Below, piece after piece: positions 21,738 to 33,299 of a DNA stretch of 64,000 nucleotides (its first letter is position 1; the number at the start of each line of letters is the position of its first letter). The notes under the pieces are model-generated. The model saw only the letters and a list, made by a program, of their open reading frames with translations. It did no database searches and was not told the origin of the DNA. This DNA comes from Mercenaria mercenaria (taxonomy: Eukaryota; Mollusca; Bivalvia; Venerida; Veneridae). Where the stretch lies: the NCBI RefSeq assembly GCF_021730395.1, contig NC_069362.1, forward strand, positions 69,333,501 through 69,397,500, in the 5' to 3' direction. The position numbers and the translations under genes were made by a program.

Positions 21738-21999
21738 CTGAAAAGATATCATACAATAATAAATAACTAAAACAATAAAAGGGAAGACCATGATTACTAG
21801 TATGTTAAAGTTAACGCAAAAATAAAATCCTGTTGGTCAAAATTAAATCCAATCAGTATAAATTCCAAAATATTACACAACAGTCCAAACTGAATTAAGT
21901 ATATCTACAGAATGTAAATCCTGTCTTCAAAGATATTTTTTCAAATCTACAGTTTTTCCTGTCCCTTTCCAATAACCCGTAAGTAAAAAATCAGACAAA

Positions 22000-22345
22000 T
22001 GTCTCTAACGTGTACACCTGCCTTTTTAGAGTGATTGTTTTCTTCGTTTCACCCGCCATGTATTCACTGATATTGCTAACTAATCGCTTCTGAAAAGATG
22101 TGATATAATAATAAATAACTAACACAATAAAGGGAAGATCATGATTACTAGTTTGTTAAGGTTAATGCAAAAGTAAAATCCTGTTGGTCAATGTTAAATC
22201 CAATCAGTATATATTCCAAAATATTTCACAACAGTCCAAAATTAAGTATATCTAAAGAATATAAATCCTCTCTTCAAAGATAGTTTTTTCAAATCTACAG
22301 TTTTTCCTGTCCCTTTCCAATAACCCGTAAGTAAAAAATCAGACG
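22000..22345 (-). pseudogene. Partial tandem duplicate of the SLC26 exon 5' end and intron
   Basis: Repeats 21645-21995 with a few differences. It includes the TTTTCAG acceptor, the KRLV and EYMAGETKKTITLKR codons, and about 250 bp of upstream intron. The exon copy stops after the codons for the TLETF segment, where it joins the intron of the first copy. It therefore supplies a second acceptor in front of a truncated exon. Confidence 0.8.
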
Positions 22346-22640
22346 ATGTGAGTAAAATTTGGACAGCTTTAGCGCTTGATAAATCGCTTGTAATTGTCTG
22401 TAATACTTTTTTTTCAATTCAATTCAAATTTATTCAGGCATAAGGTCATAAGATCATAAAACATTATATATAACTTATACAGTAAAATACATGTATACAA
22501 TGATCAATATATTTAAAATGCTTTGATAATATTTTGATAAAGATCTATATTTATCCGTTCGAGGATAAATCTTTTATTCAAACATATAACGGGAATGATC
22601 AAAATATTTAAAATTACTGAGTACAATTATGATACGTGTG
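22240..22640. repeat. Intron segment shared with 27845-28212 and 40434
   Basis: Contains TTTCCAATAACCCGTAAGTA, TTCAAATTTATTCAGGCATA and ACAGTAAAATACATGTATAC, all of which recur in order at 27845-28212. Its last part (AACGGGAATGATCAAAATAT) recurs near 40430. Confidence 0.7.
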
Positions 22641-24962
22641 TGGGCCAAGGCCAGAAAGTCGTATCCCAGAAATAAGGCAAAGGTTTAGCTATATTATGAT
22701 GTTATACTATCCTTCAGGAAACTTTTAAGGGTTGGTGTCGGTCTGAGCAACATGTCAAAAAACATTAATGACGATTTTAAAAACGTTGGTGTCTTATGGA
22801 TGCAATTTATCCTGATATTGGATTAACGTTGATTTTGATGGTAAAAAGAAATTGATGTGACATTTCTTATCATAAATTTTTTTTGATCTTAATGTCTGAA
22901 ATAATTGATAATTTACTTTGATTATCACAAAATGCTGTTTTATGCATTACATACAGAATAAAATGCAAAACGTTGGTGATGATGTACCCAACCCACCATG
23001 TTAGTAATATACTTATGTGGAAAATCTTTAGAACTTTTAATCCTTTATAGAGATACATTAATCTCATGTATGCAATAAAGAAAACAAAATAGGTGAATAA
23101 TAAACTAAGAAATCAGACACCTTTGCAGTCTAATGTCAGTTGGCTTAACCCTATGGTTCGTGTTTCATTTCTGGGCGATTTGCATACTGACAGTCCTACC
23201 CTTTGCTAGTGGGGTAGAATGATGAAAGTATTGCATTCAAACTTTTCAAGAAAGTTCCACATTGGGAACATCAAAAGAAAGCAGATCCACCAATATAAGT
23301 CTTTATTCAACATGACAGCTATTTCAAATTTCCAAATTGAAATTATTTCGAAATTATTATACAAATGTAATTTTCAAAATTTGATTCACTTCTATGCTAG
23401 CTTTGGTTTAATTTCGGGCAGACATTGCTGTACGTAGTACTTAAATCACTCAAATTTAAGTTAGTTAAACTTTCAACAAAATACGTTATTTGGTTACAAA
23501 GTCTATCTAAATTAAGATGACCATCATTTTCCAAATTTCCGAAATGACTGACTTAAATTGGATAAAATATGTACATATATCAGAGGTATAACTCTTCAAA
23601 AGTTCATAGCTAAAGCAGATATCACCTGATATTGGTATAAATATGTTACAGTGGATTTTACAGCTCACAAAATGACCAACTGAAACAGGTCACATGTAAA
23701 AATATTGAAGAGCTGCAACTGTTCAAATAAACATTATTATAAAACAAATCAAATGACATTCAATTGAATAAGTTATATTTCAAGAGAATGAAGTATTCTG
23801 TTTGGTGTTACATATATGTTACATATAAGAGTACAATAACAAACAATGGAGAATCGAAGCTATGATGAAACTGTCATTTTCATTTAACAGTCAACTGAAA
23901 AAGACCACTGTACAAACAGTTATATTTTTTTTTCAAAACTGAAAGGAGTTATATAATTCATGTATAAATGCATATTGTATTTTTGTCAAAATTCATCTGA
24001 GGTTTTACAACCTCTTTTTAAGGTACAAAAACCCTCTCTAATTGCACAAACATAATAAGCATATACAGTTCCAAACTCTTCAAAGCAGTTTAATCTACAT
24101 TATACATTTTATGTACTTTTTGATGGTACTTGAACGTTTTAGCCATTTTGTTTCGAAATGAAAAATTTCAAATATATCACAATACCAAATCCTATGAGAT
24201 AGTGCCAAACTATCATAAATACATCTACAGTCATGCATTTGCTTGACATTATGAATACACGGTTTCACAACTATAAACTGATATGGAATCAAGAAGTATG
24301 TCGCGTATCGTATCTGTATGTTGTTTGGTCTCATGAGTAATACTATTGGTATTGTTATAATTGGTATTTTTAGTATCAATAAAAGCTTCGTGACAGTTAC
24401 CGCAAAAATCATATAACAAAAACGATCTTTTACAAATATGTCATATAAACATCAATGCATCTCTGGCGTGTTCCAAACAAATAGTACATGCTTCGTAAGC
24501 ATGTACATACGCAACTCTGCAAGTATGATAAATATATCCTGTTTCTAAAAAGTGACTTTTCGCCACCTTTTATACATCAAATGTTGGAGTATATTTCTGT
24601 CATTTGTTGTTCTTCTTGCGGCATCTCATACATCAAATGTTAGAGTATATTTCTGTCATAATTATAGTGTACATGGATGTTATGTTATGTGTCAGTTTGT
24701 GTAGTTCTGAAACATACATTACCGATTTTAGCTAAATGTAGTTATTAGACTTAATGTTTTAAACACAGTTCCATACTGAGGTAAACTATATGTAACAGTA
24801 TACATCTCTTCTTCTGAATGAATAAGTTTTGTGTATTTATTAACATTTTTTAAAAACGCGTATTGATATTTAAGTAAGAACTCGGAATTGAAAACAATGA
24901 TACCACAACCACAATATAAACAAGGAGTCTCCTATATGCTTTGCGTTAAGAAAGTATGATCT
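22641..24962. other. Unassigned AT-rich intron/intergenic sequence
   Basis: No gene or repeat is recognised. A 105-codon - strand frame at 24095-24412 is hydrophobic and AT-driven and has no recognisable domain. Short phrases such as CATCAAATGTTGGAGTATAT occur twice around 24575-24650. Confidence 0.35.
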
Positions 24963-26019
24963 GGGGCCGTATTTATAAAACATCATAACTCTAAGTATAA
25001 GAAATTGATTATTTACTTAGGTATTACTTAGGTTAGAAATTTATTTTACTTAAGTATATTTGTTATTCATAAAACAACTGAATAAGTAGTTCTTGTATTT
25101 TATTGTGGACGAAAACATTAAAAAACAACATTAATTTCAGACAGATACAACATGCACAATATAATTATGTTTAAAGTGCTTTTATCTGAAAACAACACTT
25201 TAATCGTACTCACCACGCTATTTTATTTTCTGACTTAAGTCATTTCTTACGTATCTTAAGTTTTAGCTGTTTTATGACTAGAACTTAAGTTTTTATGTAG
25301 ACTTAAGTTGAAATCACCACAAACTTAAGTAAAATCTTAAACTTAAGTCAAAACTTATACTTAAAGGCCTAGATTTTGGCAGTGGGCCAAGGGATTTCTG
25401 TCTTCATCTGCACAGTTGGGGGCTAATGACCATCACAGTATGGTTCCAATAAACAAGGGTCATTGTTTATTGGATAGACAGTCTACATTTTAAGTGTATC
25501 AATTGGTGAGAAGTAGAAACAATATAATTTATTTTAAATTAATGAATAATTAATAACTTTTAAAGTTATACTAGTTTTGTTTTGCATTTCTATGTGAAGA
25601 AAAACATTTTTTGATCAAACACAATAATAAAATAATGAGAAACTTATTTCCACAATAATAAAATAATGAGAAACTTAATAATTAAGGAAATATGCAAGTT
25701 TTTTTTTTCAAATTCTGTCTGGAGAATTGTGATATTTCAGAAAAATGTGACTTTCACGCATCTAAAGCTTGCAGAATACTGTAAATAACATTTGTCTAAA
25801 ACTGAAAACAGAATGTGCATTTCAAAGTTACAAAGCAAAGCATGAAAAAGTCACTTTTGGCAACATACCGAAAATGAAAATTTAGTATAGATGGAACACA
25901 ATAATTTTATATTCAAATAATGTTGATCACAAGGAAATCAATTTAAAATTGGAAAAATATTGTTTGTCAGGACAAAGAACTCATGAAGTTTTCACTATAC
26001 AAATGCTATACTTGTGTTT

Positions 26020-26074
26020 TATTATTATTATTATTATTTTCAATATTACTACTGTTTATTTTATCATCTTATAT

Positions 26075-26112
<38 letters not shown>

Positions 26113-26134
26113 GAAGAATATTATTATTATTATT
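26020..26134. repeat. ATT/AAT trinucleotide microsatellite
   Basis: Runs of ATT, then AAT (about 13 units), then ATT again, forming a self-complementary block within the nested element. Confidence 0.9.
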
Positions 26135-26354
26135 ATCATAACATTAAAGTAATAGTTATTATATCATATAATATCAAAATAATAACTTTTATTATTATCA
26201 TTCCACATTCTCTGAAGAAAAATTAATTTCTTTCAACTCCACTACACACATCTTTATGGTCTAGTTGGGGTCCCTGCTGTGCTAATTGCCCTCTAATCAG
26301 TTACTGTTACATAATCGCTGATACGCAACAGATAAGATGGGAGTTGTATATTGG

Positions 26355-26357
<3 letters not shown>

Positions 26358-26386
<29 letters not shown>
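26358..26386. repeat. G29 homopolymer
   Basis: Twenty-nine consecutive G residues near the right end of the nested element. The length is likely to be inaccurate in any assembly. Confidence 0.9.
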
Positions 26387-26388
<2 letters not shown>

Positions 26389-26479
26389 ACTTATATAGTA
26401 GTGAATCTAGGCCTTTAAGATGCTTTATGAATACGGCCCCTGTTCAGTAATTCCGTTTTACATTATGAGTGATATTTAA

Positions 26480-27347
26480 TGATGCAGGAACGAATTTTTT
26501 TGTAGCGTGAAGAACTTTTTCATACTCTGTGAGCTTGAAGAACATTAGTTTCCAAAACAAACAAGAGAAGAAAAACACAGGTCATCGAACTCGTATTAAT
26601 TTTATTGGGCACTTTCTTCACCCACTGTTTAAGAATTTCTGAAATTTTTAAAACTGAAAAAATGGTGGTACTTTATAAAACATATAATACCCCACTAAAC
26701 ATTATAGGGATTTCAAGTCATACAGGTTAATATAAATAATTGTGATGTCAGAATTATATAAGCATAAATGTCACTAACTTCGTTTTTACATGTTGACATA
26801 ATTACCCCATCCACTTTGTTTTCAATGGAAAAAAGTATTTAGAGCTACAAAAAATTCTGACGTTAAGATTTACAAACTATTTTGCAGCTGACACACAAAA
26901 ATGCTTCAAAATGGAAAGAAAAAAGTTGGGGTCACCGTGCATCTAAGAGATTTATTAAGAAAACAACTGTTAAAAGCTGGTGAATTTTGATAAATTTTGT
27001 TCTTTTTGTTTTAGTTTATATTTTCTAGTAGATATAAAGATAATATAAAGTTTTATCTTGAAAACATTTACTTCAGTTATAGCTTATCATTATATGTACC
27101 AGTCAGGAAAACATCAAAACCAAACCTGATCTACTTTAATAGATATTTGAAATTACCTACCCCTACCCCAAAAATAAGGGTGAACTTTTTTTCGCATAAA
27201 GCAGAATGTATTTGGTTAAATGGTACATTATTAGCCTATTTTAATTGTTTAGTATTAATTTTTGGCAAAACGTTTGTTAAAAAGCAATGTTCGAGGAAAC
27301 ATTTTTCAAAATGGATATCCTGAAAAAAAAACAACGATCGTACATCC
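26480..27347. mobile_element. TTAA-type non-autonomous element, older copy
   Basis: About 868 bp, corresponding in reverse orientation to 51343-52249. Shared phrases include GTGAGCTTGAAGAACATTAG, TTCTTCACCCACTGTTTA, ACATGTTGACATA and, near the right, CAAACCTGATCTACTTTAAT. It starts after TTAA (26476-26479) and ends at CGTACATCC followed by TTGA, a worn TTAA. It is more diverged than the other copy and encodes nothing. Confidence 0.8.
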
Positions 27348-27351
27348 TTGA

Positions 27352-27844
27352 ACATCACTATAATCAAAGAAAATGGACCATTTAAAGAAACATAATTTTT
27401 TTTCTAAAAGTAACATTTGTTTCATACCCATGTTGTATATGTATAATGCGCTATAAGAACAAAATTTGCAGTGTTTATTTACATCAGGAATTACATAAGC
27501 CACTGAACACATAATTGATGTAAACCGATTATTTCAGTAAAGAATACAATTTTACCTTCCATTTAATATTAAAAAAAAAACGCATTGAAAATATAGTAGC
27601 CACTGTCTTGAAGTTGCCTCAATGCAACGAAACCCATACACTATCCTAACTTTAGTGTTATTTAACGTTCTACGTAATCTTGGTAACGTATGTTTCATCT
27701 TTGTAATGCTGTATAAAATCACTGAGTAGGTCCCTTGCAATGCCAGTTAGCATGATACATGCATTAGTCAGGCAGAATACTATATGAGATATGAAACTGA
27801 AAAGGTGACCTTTAAAACCTATTACTAAGATACCGACATTTTAG
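27352..27844. other. Unassigned sequence
   Basis: AT-rich with no recognised gene or repeat. Confidence 0.35.
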
Positions 27845-28212
27845 TAAATAATTGTAAATTCAATGAGTATAAGTTCAAAAATATTTCACAACAGTCCAAA
27901 CTGAATTAGGTATATCTAAAGAATATAAGTCTTCTCTTCAAAGATTTTTTTTTCAAATCCACAGTTTTCCTTGCCACTTTCCGATAACCCGTAAGTAAAC
28001 ATCAGACATGTGTGACAAAGGTCTGTAATATTTTTTTCAATTCAAATCAAATTTATTAAGGCATAAGAGCATAAGATATTATATATAACTTATACAGTAA
28101 AATGCATGTATACAATGATTAATATATTTTAAATGCTTTGAAAATGTTTTGATTATCTTTTTATAAAAATCTTTATTTATCCGTTCCAGGATAAATCTTT
28201 TATTCCAATATA
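27845..28212. repeat. Second copy of the SLC26 intron segment
   Basis: Matches 21840-21995 and 22165-22600, with TTTCACAACAGTCCAAACTG, CGATAACCCGTAAGTAAACA and TATAACTTATACAGTAAAAT in the same order. The exon part of the duplication is absent here. Confidence 0.75.
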
Positions 28213-28410
28213 ACCGGTCTTAAAACACACGCTGTCGAATTTAACTCACAATTATTCTGTCTATATCGACAAAGCCTAAAATAAATGATATCATCTATTT
28301 TACAAATCGTTCAACATTAACATATAAAATTACAAATTGCATCAATATTAGTATTCAAATGGCAATATAAATTAAGATATAATTTCATGAAAAGAATAAA
28401 CAATACTTAC

Positions 28411-28500
28411 CAGGATCACTTCACAAAGATCTAAACAGAGATGGGCGTCTGTATAGAAACTTCTAAACTTATGATATACGTAGACAGTTCTGCAAAGTAC
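28411..28500 (-). other. Candidate 5' untranslated exon of the SLC26 gene
   Basis: The - strand has a strong donor, CCTG/GTAAGTATTG, at 28411/28410, upstream of the SLC26 exon and beyond its duplicated intron segments. A CCAAT motif lies about 165 bp upstream on the - strand (28575-28579). The start of the exon is unknown, and no protein is predicted. This is inference from position and donor quality only. Confidence 0.3.
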
Positions 28501-28547
28501 GTCTTACTTGCACCGAACAAAGAAGTGAAGTGCCCAGATTTGGGTCA

Positions 28548-28960
28548 GATGTTGTTACTGAAACGCGGCTTTGGATTGGTTGAAAAAAAGTGTAGGGTAA
28601 CCCGTAAGAGTCAATAACATGTAAGCTGATTGGATAAAAAGGTTCTGTTTACAATCATAAAATTTGTGTCACAATCAAGCAATACAATGTTTTCTGTAAA
28701 TTCTGGAATTTTTTTCAAGTGTCTGACTGAATTCCTGACTTTTCAATTGTCACTTTAGAATAGTAGATGTCAGTGGGCATTTGGCCTCTATATGCCATTC
28801 AACAGAGACGGTAGTTGTATTGTAAAAAAAATGGATCGGTTAAGCCTATATAAAATTACTATTTTTTGCTCTTTGACATATGTTACTTTATTAAAATTGT
28901 CATCTCTAAAATTCGGGATATGTGACAGAGTCATTTCTTATAATGGAAGTCTATGGAAAA
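28548..28960. repeat. Long direct repeat, copy 1
   Basis: Matches 37687-38095 in the same orientation, with moderate divergence and small gaps. Shared phrases include TTGAAACGCGG, CACTTTAGAATAGTAG, GTCAGTGGGCATTTGGCCTC and ATGGATCGGTTAAG-like sequence. The two copies flank the LINE at 30.4-36.6 kb. Confidence 0.8.
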
Positions 28961-30418
28961 AACAATAGCAGTGTCTGACCTAAAGAGAATTTTCCTACAC
29001 TTGTGAATTAACTGAAAGACTTGATTCTGAAGAAAGATTTTGTTATTGTACACTCTTCTGTTGGATTGTTTTGGGAGAATCAAAGCCTCCTGGGTTGCTC
29101 AGCAATAAAATTACAGGAATTCAGTCCAGTAAGTAGATATTTTCAGTCATTATCACAATCAGGGGTGCTCAATATTGGCATTGTAAATATTTCAAACAGG
29201 TGATTGCATGTGTCTGTGATACTGGCAGTATTTTGTGTCTGCTTAGAGGCAGTAACTTCTTTGTGTGTAGGACATTAGAAGGGGTGGAGTGTTAAAATGA
29301 ATGTATAGTTGTTTCTTTTCTTTTTTTCATAGATCTTTTATTTAGGTCTCTGGACAGACTTGACCGGTTATGGTTCCATGAAGATTTATGACAAGACTGT
29401 AGGAAAAGAATGTACTGACAGTGCCAGAATGGTTATTACTGGTGAAAAAAATAAAGTTATGACACAGAAAAACATTCTTTCAGACAGGCATAGCTTTAAA
29501 TTTGCTCCGACAACCTTCTCCATTATATATGGAAACTTGTTCTCCTTTCCTTGAAGCAATGACAGTCTGCGGGACGCAATTTTTGTCTTTTTATTCCAGA
29601 TGTTTTTCACCGATTCAATTTCTAAAAATCTGAATTAGAAGCAGGAGTAACATTGAAACTTGAATATTAAGATATCTTTAAGCTTCCTGCTCAAAAATAT
29701 TTGTCAAAAATGTATTTGAAGGGACAAACAAAGTTCGTAATATAGGTTCAAGAAAAAAAAAAAACAATTCCCCAGAATCACTTATTCTGTAAAAGGTATT
29801 GTTTGTGTGGTTCAGTTGGAATTCATATTACAAAATATAATTATTTTACTTGTACTTTTAAGTATTTAGGCTCCAGTTACATAATTTTGGCATTCTGAGG
29901 ATCAAATGATAGTCTATAGTGTGCTAGCTGGAAAAGTATTTGTCATTTTAACAAAATGATTTCTGGATAGGTTCATACATATCTAAATAGCTTTCCAGCA
30001 TGATATAAATGTTTTATAACTTATTTTCGGTGCTGGTAATAGTGAGTTGTCAGAGAAAATGCCAAAATTGAACCTAGAAATTATCAGAATTGAAATATTG
30101 GTACATATTAGAAGTGAATTATCTCCCTTTTATTGTTTATAAATTTTATATTTCAACTTTTAACTGTTTCAGTAAAGTATTTTGGGCTTGACAATATTAT
30201 TTTCATGCAAAAGTAGGTTGACAGACATTCTTAATTGTAAACATATATTCTAAAAGATGTTTTTAGGCTTTTCCAGGTCTAAAATTGTGTGAAAATGACC
30301 TAAATATGGCACTTTAAGGATGATTGACAGCCATTATTTGAGAGTAAAGCACTTCTTAAGGGTAAATTTAATTTTCTTTGCAAGAGTATGCTTCCCATTT
30401 ATCAGTCATGTTATTGGT
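28961..30418. other. Unassigned sequence upstream of the LINE
   Basis: May include the 5' untranslated region of the LINE that follows. Short frames at 29021-29203 and 29360-29554 have no recognised domains. Confidence 0.35.
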
Positions 30419-30818
30419 ACCCCTGAAAGGAAACGTAAATTTACAGGAGAGGATAATTCGGATGACGGGAATAAAACTGTGAAAAAGAGGTAATGGTAAT
30501 GTTCTGCAAAGCAATGGTGACTTACTTCTTCAGTTGTCCAAAGACATTAGAAGCATACGGGACAAAATGGATTGTAGATTTGATGAGATGAAAGAGAGGA
30601 CAGAAAGTGAAGGGAAGAAAATAACAGAAAAGGTAACAGACAAAGTCATTAGAATATTTGATAAACGGATAAGTTCTGAGACTTCTAAGCTTAAAAATGA
30701 ACTTGAGAGCCGAATAGGAGATGTTAAGAGAGAGCTATCAGATGACATTGCACAGGTTGTAGGAAAACTGCACGATTTTGGAATGTTAACAATTGGAACT
30801 CTGACCATAATTCAATGA
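30419..30818 (+). pseudogene. LINE ORF1-like coiled-coil protein
   Basis: A basic start (TPERKRKF) leads through a stop near 30502 to a 94-codon frame (30534-30818). That frame is rich in K, E and R with heptad-like spacing (SIRDKMDCRFDEMKERTESE, then SETSKLKNELESRIGDVKRE). This fits the coiled-coil region of a LINE ORF1 protein, which trimerises and binds RNA. No RRM or zinc knuckle follows, so it is short. Confidence 0.6.
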
Positions 30819-30834
30819 ACTATGTTTTTAGAGA

Positions 30835-32640
30835 AGCTTGTATCAAACACTTCGGTATAGATGTAATAGGTATCGCTGAAACCCATTTAAAATTGAATGA
30901 ATCTCTGTCTTTTGATAATTATTGAGTCGGCTAAAGGCTGAAAGCCTTTTGACGAGTCCTGCTTTCAGCGATTACTCTAAAATGGACCGAAAACACGTGA
31001 GGATGTAGTTCCATTAGATTTCCAAACTCAAACAGTTCACTGCATGGAATGAAGTTAAGTTGTGTGCAATTCCCTTTGCTATGACCAATATAGATGTAAT
31101 CTGTCATATTTAAAGACTTAATTGTGCAATCGTCGAATAAACATCATTAAGCATAAATGTGCATTTTAAGAATGCGCAGCTTACAGAGCTGGGTAACATC
31201 CAGGAAGACAAAAAAATAGTTACACAGGGCTCCAGATAAGATGCGTTATTAAGCGTAAATTACGTATAGAAATAATGCAATACGCAGTCTAATAATTTCT
31301 AAGCGTATAAAAACCGATTAAAATTACAGAATCGCACACAATGCTTTTTTTTAAAAACAAAATCTGAATGTCCGGATGCGTTAGGTAACATAGCCGATCA
31401 GCCTTAATTCTCCCACATTGAACGTAAACACGCATCGTATGATTTCTATAAACTTTGCGTGGGTTGAATTTTGCAGTCAGTAAACGGATAAATTATCGGA
31501 AGAAGAAGCTCCTACTGGTTTGTTTAGTTACTACTGATATTAAAAATGATTTTAATTCTTATTTTTCGAGAAATAAACAAATCGGCGAAACATTAAATTG
31601 TATTTTCTTGTAGTTTTTGAAATCGAAAGTAGATCGTCTATGTTTGGCTGTTTTCATGAAACGAAACAACTTTTTTATGAAAAGATTTAAATAAGAGGTA
31701 ATTTAACCGTAAACTTCAATGTCAGATACTGCCAATTGCTGCTAAATGTCTTCGTATCATCACAATTTGTAAAATATATTGTTGAAACTGGAGAAAAGTG
31801 TAATCGTATCCGGATATAATATTTTGGGTAAATATCGAGCTGTGTTATGAAATTTTAAGAAAAAAACTAAAATCAAACTGAAACTGGTAGACTATACTGT
31901 CAGTACATCAATCATTAGCCGACTCAGGCCCTTCAGGTCTTTGATGTATGGTTTGGTAACAATAGAAAACATTTAAATAGAAAGGCATATGGTTTGGTTC
32001 AGGGAGGTGTGTGTGGGGGTGGGGGGGGGGGGGGGGATTTATGATTTATAAAGAAATGTGTGAGTACTTTGACATATCTGTAATTCATACTGATAATGAG
32101 AATATATTATGGATACAGCTAAATAATAAAAATAGTGATGTATCATATTATATGTGTGTTTGTTAGTTATCCCCGAAATATTCAACAAGAAATGTCGATG
32201 CCGATGATTTCTTTGATAAATTGTTGAGTAATATATATACATATCAAAATAAAGGAACCATTTTAATTTGTGGTGATTTTAATAGTCGCTGTGGTGATGA
32301 GTCTGACTTCATTGAAGGAGTTGATAATGTTCCACTCCGAAATGTAATAGACTTTACCTGTAATGAGTACAGTGAAACTTTTTTTAAAATTTTTAATCAA
32401 TGCAAATTTTTGTATAGTTAATGGCAGAAACCATGTTAGCAATGACTACACATGCATAAGGTCACAAGGTTCATCAATGGTTGACTACTGCTTAGTAAGT
32501 CATACAGATTTACATCTAATTGATAATTTTAAAGTTATTCGTCCGTCAGTTTTAGCACAGGAAATAAATTTCCAGCAGCCATTGGGTATTCCTGATCACT
32601 CGTTTCTGATTTGGAATGTTCGACATACATTTGATAATGT
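30835..32640 (+). pseudogene. LINE ORF2 endonuclease region (interrupted)
   Basis: The N-terminus reads CIKHFGIDVIGIAETHLKLN with the catalytic E of the AETH motif, then DNY, where the insertion 30924-31945 begins. It resumes with WFGNNR and GLVQGG, then a G16 run, then TILICGDFNSRCG (metal-binding GDFN). After a frame change near 32400 it gives SSMVDYCLVS and PDHSFLIW, matching the SxIDxI and DH motifs. This enzyme nicks target DNA in LINE retrotransposition. Confidence 0.8.
30924..31945. mobile_element. Insertion in the LINE endonuclease region
   Basis: A foreign block of about 1 kb. An 11-bp inverted repeat GAGTCGGCTAA starts at 30924 and its complement TTAGCCGACTC lies at 31915-31925. 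The left end also contains a hairpin, AAAGGCTGAAAGCCTTT. The last 20 bases (31926-31945, with AGGCCCTTCAGGTCTTT) lie outside the inverted repeat. No protein is encoded. The family is unknown. Confidence 0.6.
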
Positions 32641-32836
32641 GTATGATCCTACTCCATTGCCCGAGAAAGTAGAACAAATCAAGTTCTTGACGGCTAAAAT
32701 TCCTACAAATTTCTTGCAGAGTGAAGAAACTGTTGCAAAATTATTTCAGGCAGTAAATGATATGGAACAGGGTTTTCGCACTCAGGAATGTATTAATCAG
32801 TGTTAGATATCATTATGCAGAACTATTACATCTGAA

Positions 32837-33190
32837 ATGATGCAGAATATTCCTCATAAAATTGTACCCGATAGTAATTCAATTTCAAATCGGAAGCAGA
32901 GGGTTGGTAAACGATGGTGGTGTGATGAATTAACTGACTTGTGGAATATTGCCTGTAAAACATGTTTTAGGCGTTCTTGTCCGTATAGGAAAAAGCAATT
33001 TAAAATGCATTATAATGCTTGTAGAAATACTTTTAACAAAGCTGTCCAAGGTGCAAAAAGAAGATATTGGTACACTTTACAGGAAGATTTATTGTCTTGT
33101 GTAGAACATGATCAAAATAGATTCTATAGGGAAAGTTGGTGTAAACTCTGCCAATACCAATGGAAATTATTGAAGAGAATGGTTCGGTAA
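32837..33190 (+). pseudogene. LINE ORF2 linker between endonuclease and reverse transcriptase
   Basis: Basic, tryptophan-containing linker (KRWWCDELTDLWNIACKTCF, later FNKAVQGAKRRYW) typical of the region between the endonuclease and the reverse transcriptase, where R and K are frequent. It is cut off by stops and a frame change before the reverse transcriptase begins at about 33300. Confidence 0.65.
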
Positions 33191-33299
33191 ATTCAGATCC
33201 AGATTATGTATTGAAATAAAATACTGGAAAACATGTTTTGAAAAGTTATATCAAGGTGACCAGAATGCGTATTGTAAAGACAATACTTCTACAGGTGGT

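Larger units (their letters stand above)
25365..26414. mobile_element. TTAA-flanked element nested in the outer inverted-repeat element
   Basis: Bounded by TTAA on both sides (25361-25364 and 26415-26418), with ends AGGCCTAGATT and its complement AATCTAGGCCT. A TTAA target duplication with short inverted ends is the piggyBac pattern. No transposase is present, so this is a non-autonomous element of 1050 bp. It contains an AAT/ATT microsatellite and a G29 run. Confidence 0.8.
24963..26440. mobile_element. Inverted-repeat element with GGGGCCGTATT ends (outer)
   Basis: The left end reads GGGGCCGTATTTATAAAACA and the right end is its complement (TGCTTTATGAATACGGCCCC), giving a terminal inverted repeat of about 20 bp with two mismatches. 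The interior before the nested insertion is full of ACTTAAGT-type palindromes. No protein is encoded. A second element (25365-26414) sits inside it near its right end. No clear target duplication is seen for the outer element. Confidence 0.78.

Noticed and set aside
24095-24412. 105-codon - strand frame
   Set aside because: Isoleucine- and leucine-rich with AT-driven composition, no domain, no splice or start context. Probably chance.
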